From Clostridia bacterium (GTDB lineage: Bacteria; Bacillota; Clostridia; Oscillospirales; CAG-272), in contig JAFTJB010000069.1 in assembly GCA_017456625.1 (NCBI GenBank), positions 1 to 45,623 of the forward strand: a DNA stretch of 45,623 nucleotides, in the 5' to 3' direction. Below, in pieces: positions 22,917 to 30,688 of this stretch; the stretch's first letter is position 1; the number at the start of each line of letters is the position of its first letter. Made by a program: the position numbers and the translations under genes. The notes under the pieces are model-generated. The model ran no database searches and was not told the DNA's origin. It worked only from the letters and a program-made list of their open reading frames with translations.

Positions 22917-23905
22917 GAGTGCCCCTCATCGGGGAAGAGTATTTTTTGGATCTGTGCGTAATTTTTTGGCATCGGACAAATAAAATGCATCTCCTTCCCC
23001 GTTCTCGGGTGCGTGAAATGCAATTCCGCCGCGTGCAACGTCTGTCCCTCGATTAAGGCTTTGTGGGTTGCCTCAAAGCGTGTGTTTCCACCGCCGTAAA
23101 GCGCATCTCCGAGCAAAGGATGACCGATGGCGGCCATGTGCACGCGGATCTGATGCGTGCGCCCTGTTTCCAATTCACAGCGCAAAAGCGTAAAGCTCTG
23201 CCCTGCCGCCTCTCCTCGCGCCAGCACACGCCAATGCGTGACCGCCTCGCGTGCGCGCAGCTCTGCATTGCGGATCACCGCCATACGCTTGCGATCCACG
23301 GGATGTCTGCCAATGGGAGCATCGACCGTACCCTCGTCCTCGCGGAAATTTCCGATCGCGATCGCGTAATAGATGCGGTTGATGCGGTGTCCCTTAAGCT
23401 GTGCCGCAAGACCGAGATGCGCCTCGTCGTTTTTAGCAACCACCAAAAGCCCCGAGGTATCCTTATCAATGCGGTGCACGATTCCCGGGCGAATGACACC
23501 GCCGATCCCCGAGAGAGAGCCTTGACAGTGATATAAAAGCGCGTTGACGAGTGTGCCGTCCGGATTGCCCGCCGCAGGATGCACGACCATGCCGCAGGGC
23601 TTATTGACGACCAAAAGATCATCGTCCTCGTAAAGAATATCCAACGGAATATTTTGCGGAATTGCCTCGGAGGGCTCGGGCTCGGGGAGCTCCAATTCCA
23701 CCGTATCTCCCACACGCAAGCGGTAGTTCTTCGCAGTTTTCTGTCCGTTGACGGTCAGATTTCCGCTCTCGATCATTTTTTCCACCGCGGAGCGAGAAAG
23801 CACACCCGTATCCGCGACAAACCGATCCAAGCGCTGCCCCGCGTCCCGATCCTCTGCCACGCGGCAGAATGCCGCCTCCGTGATCTCAAGCATCTCGTCC
23901 CGCAT
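22904..23905 (-). CDS. 23S rRNA pseudouridine synthase, RluD/RluA family
   Basis: 333 residues. An S4 RNA-binding domain (about 24-70, LDRFVAD…) precedes the catalytic domain with HRIDKDTSGLLVVAKN (144-159), whose Asp147 is the catalytic residue of all RluA-type enzymes. Later …GRTHQIRVHMAAIGHPLLGD… is also typical. The product is pseudouridine in large-subunit rRNA. The start overlaps lspA by 20 bp; GGAG 7 nt upstream supports ATG 23905. Third gene of the ileS-lspA operon, a common Firmicutes arrangement. Confidence 0.92.
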   Translation of the reverse strand: MRDEMLEITEAAFCRVAEDRDAGQRLDRFVADTGVLSRSAVEKMIESGNLTVNGQKTAKNYRLRVGDTVELELPEPEPSEAIPQNIPLDILYEDDDLLVVNKPCGMVVHPAAGNPDGTLVNALLYHCQGSLSGIGGVIRPGIVHRIDKDTSGLLVVAKNDEAHLGLAAQLKGHRINRIYYAIAIGNFREDEGTVDAPIGRHPVDRKRMAVIRNAELRAREAVTHWRVLARGEAAGQSFTLLRCELETGRTHQIRVHMAAIGHPLLGDALYGGGNTRFEATHKALIEGQTLHAAELHFTHPRTGKEMHFICPMPKNYAQIQKILFPDEGHSEQP

Positions 23906-24413
23906 CGTCCTGCTCCGTTTTCGCGGCTTCCTGCTCCGCTTTTTTCAGCTTTCCGTTTTGGTAATCGTGAACGATATCGATGATCAGATATACGATCAAA
24001 ATGCCCGCACCCACGGTCACAAAGGAATCCGCAACGTTAAAAACGGCAAAATCAATGAGCGTAAAGTCGATAAAATCAACCACGTATCCCAAAAGAACAC
24101 GGTCGATCATATTACCGATCCCGCCGCCCGCGATCATTGACAGCGAAACGATCAGCCACTTGTTTTTTGGACGGTATCTGAAAAGATAAAAAAAGATTCC
24201 CACGATCGCGACGGTGGAAAGGATCATAAAGACCCAACGCTGATCGCTCAGCATACCGAACGCGGCGCCCTTATTTTTGACGAACGTAAAGTGCAGGACA
24301 TCCTGCCACAGTGAGAAGGACGGCTCGCCCTGCAGATAAACGACCGCCAACATCTTTGTGAGCTGATCCAGCCCGACGATGCCAAGCACGATGGCGCAAA
24401 CGGCATATATCAT
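23886..24413 (-). CDS. lspA: lipoprotein signal peptidase (signal peptidase II)
   Basis: 175 residues with four membrane helices. It cleaves lipoprotein signal peptides in the membrane after lipid attachment to Cys. Conserved residues are Asp16 (LDQLTK), Asn101 and Asp104 (GNMIDR), Asn126 and Asp129 (FNVADS); Asp104 and Asp129 form the aspartic catalytic pair. The C-terminus has an extra charged Lys/Glu/Ala/Asp tail. GGAGG precedes the ATG. Confidence 0.95.
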   Translation of the reverse strand: MIYAVCAIVLGIVGLDQLTKMLAVVYLQGEPSFSLWQDVLHFTFVKNKGAAFGMLSDQRWVFMILSTVAIVGIFFYLFRYRPKNKWLIVSLSMIAGGGIGNMIDRVLLGYVVDFIDFTLIDFAVFNVADSFVTVGAGILIVYLIIDIVHDYQNGKLKKAEQEAAKTEQDDAGRDA

Positions 24414-24438
24414 GAAACGACCTCCTTTTTTTAACTAT

Positions 24439-24476
24439 GGATGGGGTTGCCGGCACACGGCAGGCAGCCCCATTCC
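24439..24476. other. hairpin between ileS and lspA
   Basis: A 14-bp imperfect stem (24439-24452 with 24463-24476). Its T tract is on the plus strand side, so in the direction of ileS-lspA transcription it is not a normal terminator. It may process the mRNA or stop antisense transcription. Confidence 0.5.
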
Positions 24477-24487
24477 GTTTTTTATGA

Positions 24488-27289
24488 TCAGATCTTGAGG
24501 ATCGATGCGCAACGCGCGCAAACAAATCCATCCTCCTCGGTGTGCTTGCCCTCCGTAGAGAAGCTCCAGCAACGGTCGCACTTGCAGCCGTCTGCGGGCT
24601 CGACCAGAACGCCGACACCCGAAGCCCCCTCGGTGTGCGCGCCTGCGGGCGCATCTCCTGCAACAACCGTAACGCCCGAAACGATGAATACGGTGTTGAG
24701 CTCCTTGCCGAAGTCATTGAGCATTGCGAGCATTTCCGCATCCTTGGTGTAAAGGGTGATCTTTGCCTCGAGAGACTTACCGACCAGCTTCTCGGCACGC
24801 GCAAGCTCCAAAGCCTTCATTACGTCATCGCGCATTGCGAACAGGCGGTTCCAACGGTCTGCAACAGCCGTAAAGGCAAGCGCCTCGTCATATGCGGGCA
24901 TATCGTTGAGGAATACGCTCTCGCTCTTGTCGGTCGCACTGTGCGGGATCGCCTGCCACATCTCCTCTGCGGTAAACACGAGCATGGGAGCGAGCAAACG
25001 AACGAGTCCGGACAGAACGAAGTACATCGCGGTCTGTGCGCTGCGACGAGCCGCACTATCCGCAAGCTCGGTGTAAACGCGATCCTTGGTGATATCGATA
25101 TAGAGCTTGGAAAGCTCGGTGGTGCAGAAATTGCATACCGCATGGTAGACAACGTGGAACTCGTACTCGTCGTACGCACGTCTTATCGTACGGGTCAGAT
25201 CGTTCATTGCGGAAATGATCCAACGGTCGATCTCATAGAGCTCGTCAAACGGCATTGCATCCTTGTTGGGATCAAAGTCGTTGAGGTCTGCGATGAGAAT
25301 ACGAACGGTGTTACGGATCTTACGGTAAGCATCGGAAAGCTGCTTGAAGATCGGATCGGAAACGCGAACGTCTACGCGATAATCCGAGGACGCGACCCAC
25401 AAACGGACAAGATCCGCGCCGTATTTCTTAACGATATCCTCGGGAACGATGACGTTACCGATGGACTTGTGCATTGCCTTGCCCTCGCCGTCAACGACCC
25501 AACCGTGGGTAAGGACGGTCTTAAAGGGTGCTACGGGGGTGCCGTTCGCACCAACTGCCGTCAAGAGAGAGGACTGGAACCAACCGCGGTACTGGTCTGC
25601 ACCCTCGAGGTACATATCAGCGGGCCACGGGGTCTCCTCAACGTCGTCGATGACGGAGAAATGCGTGGAGCCGGAGTCGAACCAACCGTCAAGCGTGTCG
25701 GTCTCGGCAGCAAAGTGCTTACCGCCGCAGTGCGGGCAAACGAAGCCCTCGGGGAGAAGCTCCTCGGTGCTCTTTTCATACCATACGTTAGAGCCGTATT
25801 CCGCAAAGAGCTCGGAAACACGTGCGATCGTCTCGTCGTTGCAGATCGGCTTCTTGCAATCCTCGCAGTAGAATACGGGAATGGGCAGACCCCAATGACG
25901 CTGACGGGAGATACACCAATCGGCGCGCTCACGCACCATCTGCTTGATGCGGTCTCCGCCCCACTCGGGCAGCCACTGAACCTTCTCGCAAGCCTCTACC
26001 GCGTCATCCTTAAACGCATCGACCGAGCAGAACCACTGCGGGGTCGCACGGAAGATAATGGGATTTTTACATCTCCAGCAGTGCGGATACTCATGCTCCA
26101 TCTCCTTTGCGGCAAACAGCGCACCCGTCTCCTTCATGTCTGCCAGGATCGCGTCGTTGGACTGATCGTAACGAAGTCCCGCGAACTTTCCTGCCTCCTC
26201 GGTCTGATATCCGCGGTCATCCACGGGAACAAGAGGCGGCAAGCCGTAACGGCGGCAGGTGATATTATCGTCCGCACCGAAGCCACCTGCGGTGTGTACG
26301 CAGCCGGTACCGCTTTCCATGGTGACGTAGTCCGCGTTGACGATAAGACTGTCACGGTCGAGGAAAGGATGGTATGCGGTCATATACTCGAAATCAGCGC
26401 CTTTGCGCGTCTCTACAATCTCGTAGCTCTCTACGCCGCCCGCAGCCATAGTAGCCGCCGCAAGCGCCTCTGCCACGATGTAGAATTCTCCGTTGTCTGC
26501 CTTTACAATGGCATAATCCTCCACGGGATTGAGCGCGATCGCTTGGTTACCGGGCAGAGTCCACGTGGTCGTAGTCCAGATCACAAAATAGGTCTTTGCA
26601 AGGTCGCAGACCGATGCCAGCTTGCCCGCATCGTCCTTGATCGCGAACTTCACGTAAATGGAGGTACACTTATCGGTCTGGTACTCGATCTCCGCCTCTG
26701 CCAGCGCGGTCTCGTCCTGCGGGCACCAATAAACGGGCTTGAGTCCCTTGTAAATGTAGCCCTTCTTGTACATCTCACCGAACACGCGGATCTCGCGCGC
26801 CTCGAACTCCTTGTTCATGGTGAGGTAAGGTTTTTCCCAATCTGCAGTCACACCGAGACGGATAAACTGCTTCATTTGGATATCCACGAAATCCTGCGCG
26901 AACTTGTGGCACGCGTTGCGGAACTCGGGAATGGACATCTTCTTGCGGTCAAGCTTATTCTTCTTGATGATCGCGGACTCAATGGGCATTCCGTGATTAT
27001 CCCAACCGGGTGTGTACGGTACGCGATATCCGGACATGACCTTGGACTTGTTGATGAAGTCCTTGAGGATCTTGTTGAGCGCGTGACCCATGTGAATATT
27101 TCCGTTGGAAAAAGGAGGGCCGTCGTGAAGCACAAACGTGGGCTTGCCCTCTGCATTCTTCTGCATTGCGTTGTAAAGGTCTACCTCATCCCAAAACTTG
27201 AGCATATCAGGCTCTCTCTGCGGCAAATTCGCACGCATGGGGAAATCGGTGGTTGGCAGGTTTAATGTACTTGTGTAATCCTTTGCCAT
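24488..27289 (-). CDS. ileS: isoleucyl-tRNA synthetase
   Basis: 933 residues, standard length for the bacterial type. Class I HIGH motif is HMGH (66-69); the editing-domain threonine run and TWTLPGNQA lie at about 239-250; the C-terminal zinc finger has CDRCWSF and CARC. The KMSKS loop is replaced by AMHKS (605-609 in GEGKAMHKSIGN), so the first Lys is Ala and the Ser is His. Expression is controlled by a T-box leader specific for isoleucine. First gene of the ileS-lspA-rluD operon. Confidence 0.96.
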   Translation of the reverse strand: MAKDYTSTLNLPTTDFPMRANLPQREPDMLKFWDEVDLYNAMQKNAEGKPTFVLHDGPPFSNGNIHMGHALNKILKDFINKSKVMSGYRVPYTPGWDNHGMPIESAIIKKNKLDRKKMSIPEFRNACHKFAQDFVDIQMKQFIRLGVTADWEKPYLTMNKEFEAREIRVFGEMYKKGYIYKGLKPVYWCPQDETALAEAEIEYQTDKCTSIYVKFAIKDDAGKLASVCDLAKTYFVIWTTTTWTLPGNQAIALNPVEDYAIVKADNGEFYIVAEALAAATMAAGGVESYEIVETRKGADFEYMTAYHPFLDRDSLIVNADYVTMESGTGCVHTAGGFGADDNITCRRYGLPPLVPVDDRGYQTEEAGKFAGLRYDQSNDAILADMKETGALFAAKEMEHEYPHCWRCKNPIIFRATPQWFCSVDAFKDDAVEACEKVQWLPEWGGDRIKQMVRERADWCISRQRHWGLPIPVFYCEDCKKPICNDETIARVSELFAEYGSNVWYEKSTEELLPEGFVCPHCGGKHFAAETDTLDGWFDSGSTHFSVIDDVEETPWPADMYLEGADQYRGWFQSSLLTAVGANGTPVAPFKTVLTHGWVVDGEGKAMHKSIGNVIVPEDIVKKYGADLVRLWVASSDYRVDVRVSDPIFKQLSDAYRKIRNTVRILIADLNDFDPNKDAMPFDELYEIDRWIISAMNDLTRTIRRAYDEYEFHVVYHAVCNFCTTELSKLYIDITKDRVYTELADSAARRSAQTAMYFVLSGLVRLLAPMLVFTAEEMWQAIPHSATDKSESVFLNDMPAYDEALAFTAVADRWNRLFAMRDDVMKALELARAEKLVGKSLEAKITLYTKDAEMLAMLNDFGKELNTVFIVSGVTVVAGDAPAGAHTEGASGVGVLVEPADGCKCDRCWSFSTEGKHTEEDGFVCARCASILKI

Positions 27290-27339
27290 TTTTTATTCTC
27301 CTCTATATTCTTTCCTTTCAGGATTTTCTTACAAAAATA

Positions 27340-27585
27340 AAAAGCGCCTCACAGCAATCAGCTATGAGACGGAATTTCCGCGGTACCACTCATATTCGCC
27401 GTATTCGGCGCACTTTGTCGGGCAAACACCCGTTCGCTTTAACGCAGCTCTACGTGCACACCTACTGACTGCCGTGTTCGGCGCACCTGCTCGGAAGCGA
27501 TCTTTATCTTGAGGCTACTCCTTGCGTGCTCGCACCAACCGCACGCTCTCTGCAAATTTTCCCCTCAAAAAGGTCTTCGTCAATG
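27340..27585 (-). promoter_or_regulatory. T-box riboswitch of ileS
   Basis: The 14-base T-box core GAGTGGTACCGCGG is at 27378-27391 (minus strand). An intrinsic terminator follows: GTCTCATAGC (27361-27370) pairs with GCTGTGAGGC (27346-27355), then GCTTTTTATTTTT. An ATC isoleucine codon at 27499-27501 lies in the expected specifier region of stem I, which opens with AGAGAGCG. Uncharged tRNA-Ile should bind and favour the antiterminator, raising ileS expression. This accounts for most of the gene-free stretch between ileS and hpf; 27628-27735 is AT-rich with nothing recognisable. Confidence 0.92.
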
Positions 27586-27598
27586 CATTTCTTTTATT

Positions 27599-27627
27599 AG
27601 TTTATCATATTTTTATCTTTTTGTCAA
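27599..27627 (-). promoter_or_regulatory. promoter of the ileS operon
   Basis: Minus strand: TTGACA (27622-27627), 17-bp spacer, TAAACT (27599-27604). Confidence 0.7.
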
Positions 27628-27735
27628 CACTTTTTTGCGATTTTTCCTTTTTTCGCCTTTTACTTTCTCTTTTTGCTATTTTTCTATCATATTAAACAAA
27701 AATATGAATATTCTTAAAATATTTCTTGTTCTATC

Positions 27736-27764
27736 TTTACAAATCCTATTTTTTATGTTATACT
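27736..27764 (+). promoter_or_regulatory. promoter of hpf
   Basis: TTTACA (27736-27741), 17-bp spacer, TATACT (27759-27764). Confidence 0.75.
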
Positions 27765-27827
27765 AAAAATGTACAGAATAGCACGTGCTTTTTTGTACGA
27801 TTATCGAAGAAAGGCAAGGGTTCCAAC

Positions 27828-28364
27828 ATGAAGATTACCGTAATCGGACGTCAGATCAACGTTTATGAGGACACCAAGGATCTCATCAACAAAAAGCTTT
27901 CTAAATTTGACAAATATTTTGCCGGAGAAGGCGAAGCGACCGCTACCCTCTGCTGCAAGCATAATCTCAAATATATGGAAATTACCATCTTTGCCTCCAA
28001 TACGCTCTTCCGCAGCGAGGTTGGAGCAGACTCCTTCCGCGAAGCGCTGGACGGATGCATCGAAAACATTATTCGTCAGATCCGCAAAAACAAGACCCGT
28101 CTCGCAAAGCGTCTGCGCGAGGATGCGTTTGATTACGCGGCTCCCGACGTTGAGGATCCGATCCCAATGGAGGATGAAGATCAACCCATCATCCGCACAA
28201 AGTCCTTCCCCATCAAGCCTATGTCTCCCGAGGAGGCGATCCTGCAAATGAATCTGCTGGGTCATCAGTTCTTCGTCTTCAACGACGATCAAACGAACAA
28301 GACCTGTGTGGTCTACCGGCGCAAGGACGACACGTACGGTCTGATCATTCCCGAAGCAAACTAA
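27828..28364 (+). CDS. hpf: long-form ribosome hibernation promoting factor
   Basis: 178 residues. The N-terminal S30AE domain (about 1-95, MKITVIGRQINVYEDTKDLI…) binds the decoding region of idle 30S subunits. A linker and a C-terminal dimerisation domain (about 120-178, …KSFPIKPMSPEEAILQMNLL…) make it the long form, which pairs 70S ribosomes into inactive 100S dimers in stationary phase. ATG 27828 was chosen because the S30AE domain starts there and AAGGG lies 8 nt upstream. Monocistronic. Confidence 0.95.
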   Translation: MKITVIGRQINVYEDTKDLINKKLSKFDKYFAGEGEATATLCCKHNLKYMEITIFASNTLFRSEVGADSFREALDGCIENIIRQIRKNKTRLAKRLREDAFDYAAPDVEDPIPMEDEDQPIIRTKSFPIKPMSPEEAILQMNLLGHQFFVFNDDQTNKTCVVYRRKDDTYGLIIPEAN

Positions 28365-28374
28365 AAAAAGCGTC

Positions 28375-28404
28375 AAAGAGGGTGGTTTTCCACCCTCTTT
28401 TTTA
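28375..28404 (+). terminator. intrinsic terminator of hpf
   Basis: AAAGAGGGTGG (28375-28385) pairs with CCACCCTCTTT (28390-28400), followed by TTTTAT. Confidence 0.92.
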
Positions 28405-28409
28405 TACGC

Positions 28410-28443
28410 GAAAACAAAGGAGATGCAAAAAGCATCTCCTTTG
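28410..28443 (-). terminator. terminator of the large ABC-transport operon
   Basis: CAAAGGAGATGC (28415-28426) pairs with GCATCTCCTTTG (28432-28443); on the minus strand it is followed by TTTTCG. Marks the 3' end of the seven-gene operon that begins near 42587. Confidence 0.8.
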
Positions 28444-28471
28444 CCTGTATATTGGGTCGCAACCGAAAAAA

Positions 28472-29650
28472 TCAGTTTGCAAGACCCGACTGCTCGATAC
28501 CCTGAACCAGGAATCTCTGTCCGAAGGAGTACAGGATCACGAGCGGTAATACGATCAAAAGACCGCAGGTGTTTCTGATCGCCGTATTGTAGAGCTGCGT
28601 TCCCGCGTAGGTGATGTTCAAGGACGAAGGAATGTCAATGAACTCCCAAGAGAGGAACACGGTGTTGGTTTTTACCTGGTTATAGAACAGATTGATGTAA
28701 AATCCGTCCGTCCATTGCCAGCAGAACGCGAACAGGAATACAGTGATCATCATGGGGATGGAGAGCGGCAGAATGATACGGAAGAAGGTCTTGAAGACAC
28801 CGGATCCGTCCATGTATGCGGACTCCTCCAACTCGTCCGGTACGCCACGGAAGAACTGACGCAACAAGAAAATGTAGAGTCCGTTCTTGAATGCGAGCGC
28901 ACCAAGAGAGAGTACGATAAAGGGAATGAACGTATTGGTTACGTCGATACCGTTTTGCGTGATCATCATGTCCACGGAGTATCTCGTGACCGCACCGTCC
29001 AGGTACTCACCAAAGCGGATCTGATCGGGGAGAACGTTGATGTTCTCAAGCGCAGGGATCAGCTCCTTGAGGTTGTAGCCGAACAGCTCGATTCCGCCTC
29101 CCTTGAGGAATTTGACAATTCCGAGAATGTCAAACTCGAAGAAGGAATTGTACATTGCGTTCTGGATCGTCGGATGAGGTACGATCATGGTAAGAACGAC
29201 CAATCCGAAGAGGAGGTTTCTTCCTCTGAATTTGAACTTTGCAAATCCGTATCCGATCAAGCAGCAGACAAAGGTCTGAAGCAATGCGGTGATAAAGGAG
29301 AGCAGGAACGTGTTTTTAAATGCGGTAAAATATCCGAGCTCACTGATAATTGCCTTGTAGATATCCAGGCTGAAGTGCTTCGGGATCAAGCGTACCGTCG
29401 CGTCTACGAAATCCTCGGGAGCCATGAAGGATGCCGCGATCTTCGTCAGAAACGGATTGAGTACGACGTAAGAGATACCGACCATCAATACCAGACGGAA
29501 TATCCACAGAACAATGTTTTTCAGGAAGAAGGTGGACAGGAATTTTGCTTTCAAGCGATCTTTGAGCGGAGTACGGTCAAATTCCACACGGATCTTGTTC
29601 TTCGACTCGCGCTTTACTACGGGCTTGTTATCAAGATTTTGAGCGTTCAT
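28472..29650 (-). CDS. sugar ABC transporter permease, MalG-like (pair 2)
   Basis: 392 residues, about 100 longer than usual MalG-type permeases. The extra length lies in a polar N-terminal extension (about 1-45) and an insert of about 70 residues (about 168-238) between membrane helices. The EAA loop that docks the ATPase is present (EESAYMDGSGVFKTFFRIILP). It pairs with the MalF-like gene just upstream (14-bp gap, AAAGGAGG). No ATPase gene lies in the operon, so a shared MsmX/MalK-type ATPase encoded elsewhere is expected. The last gene of the operon; its substrate is unknown. Confidence 0.9.
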   Translation of the reverse strand: MNAQNLDNKPVVKRESKNKIRVEFDRTPLKDRLKAKFLSTFFLKNIVLWIFRLVLMVGISYVVLNPFLTKIAASFMAPEDFVDATVRLIPKHFSLDIYKAIISELGYFTAFKNTFLLSFITALLQTFVCCLIGYGFAKFKFRGRNLLFGLVVLTMIVPHPTIQNAMYNSFFEFDILGIVKFLKGGGIELFGYNLKELIPALENINVLPDQIRFGEYLDGAVTRYSVDMMITQNGIDVTNTFIPFIVLSLGALAFKNGLYIFLLRQFFRGVPDELEESAYMDGSGVFKTFFRIILPLSIPMMITVFLFAFCWQWTDGFYINLFYNQVKTNTVFLSWEFIDIPSSLNITYAGTQLYNTAIRNTCGLLIVLPLVILYSFGQRFLVQGIEQSGLAN

Positions 29651-29664
29651 AGTCCATTCCTCCT

Positions 29665-30669
29665 TTAGTCAGATTTGCGTTGGTAGAACACGAACGCAGA
29701 GCAGATCGCCGCGATAACGGCAACAATCAGAATAACAATCAGGAAGTATGTCCATGACATTGCAGTTGCAACCTCGGTACCGTGTCCCTCGTACGCAGGG
29801 TCCACGCCAACCGTCGAAATGTAGGACATTACGACGTTTTGGGTCGACGTAAAGGCATCGATAATGGTATAAACCGCATTTACAAGGATCATCGGGCTGA
29901 GTATGGGAAGCGTGACCTTCCAGAAGGTCTCCCAAGAGGTTGCGCCGTCGATCTTGCAAGACTCGTAGATCGCAGGCGAAATGGACTGCAACGCAGCAAG
30001 GAAGATCAGCATCTGAACACCGGAGCGGTTTACAATATCGTAAACATTGTTGACCAGATCGGTAATGAACTTGATCACGTCAGCTCCGAGCTCCATTCCC
30101 GAAAACATCTTTTCGATATCGGCAATGGACATCAAGCCCCCTGTCCCGACAGCCTCTCCTCCGACCTCAGCCGCACCGCTGTCGATACCGCCGCTCATGG
30201 AGTCGGACAACGTATCCATTGCCGCGATGGACTCCATGATACCGGTGGAAAGAACGACGGGCATGAAGAATATTGCACGGAAGAAGCCTCTGCCTGCCAT
30301 CTTCTGGTTGAGCATGATCGCCATGAACAAGGAGAAGATCAAAATACTGGGCACATCGAGCGCCAAGTTCTGCAGTCCCGTCAACAAGGTCTGCAGATAG
30401 GTGCTCTTCGTGGTAAACGCACTGATAAAGTTATCAAATCCAACGAAGGTCAACTCGCCCGTTACCTGGCTCTTCCACTGAACAGTCAGCATAATGGAGT
30501 CGTAGATCATCGGCAGATAGATCAGCAGGAAGCCCAGAACGAACGGAAGAACGAACCACCATCCTGCGCGCGCCTTGCGGCGGTCAAGAGAGGCGATCTT
30601 TTTTCTTCTCTTCTTCATCGGCTGTACTGCAACCGCTTCCGAAGGCATCAGATTTACATCTTTTGTCAT
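29665..30669 (-). CDS. sugar ABC transporter permease, MalF-like (pair 2)
   Basis: 334 residues with six predicted membrane helices. The basic N-terminus (MKKRRKKIASLDRRKARAG) is cytoplasmic. An insert of about 70 residues (about 146-218), rich in Gly, Ser, Met and Glu, separates two membrane helices and should face outside. The EAA loop is intact (YESCKIDGATSWETFWKVTLP). The MalG-like partner downstream has an insert in a comparable position. Lies directly after the DUF5696-type gene, so the pair may serve the product of that protein. Confidence 0.9.
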   Translation of the reverse strand: MTKDVNLMPSEAVAVQPMKKRRKKIASLDRRKARAGWWFVLPFVLGFLLIYLPMIYDSIMLTVQWKSQVTGELTFVGFDNFISAFTTKSTYLQTLLTGLQNLALDVPSILIFSLFMAIMLNQKMAGRGFFRAIFFMPVVLSTGIMESIAAMDTLSDSMSGGIDSGAAEVGGEAVGTGGLMSIADIEKMFSGMELGADVIKFITDLVNNVYDIVNRSGVQMLIFLAALQSISPAIYESCKIDGATSWETFWKVTLPILSPMILVNAVYTIIDAFTSTQNVVMSYISTVGVDPAYEGHGTEVATAMSWTYFLIVILIVAVIAAICSAFVFYQRKSD

Positions 30670-30688
30670 AAAAGCTTACCTCTCTTTC

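Noticed and set aside
24542..27265. 907-codon open frame on the plus strand opposite ileS
   Set aside because: It mirrors ileS exactly, has no ribosome binding site or family motifs, and arises from the codon use of the real gene.
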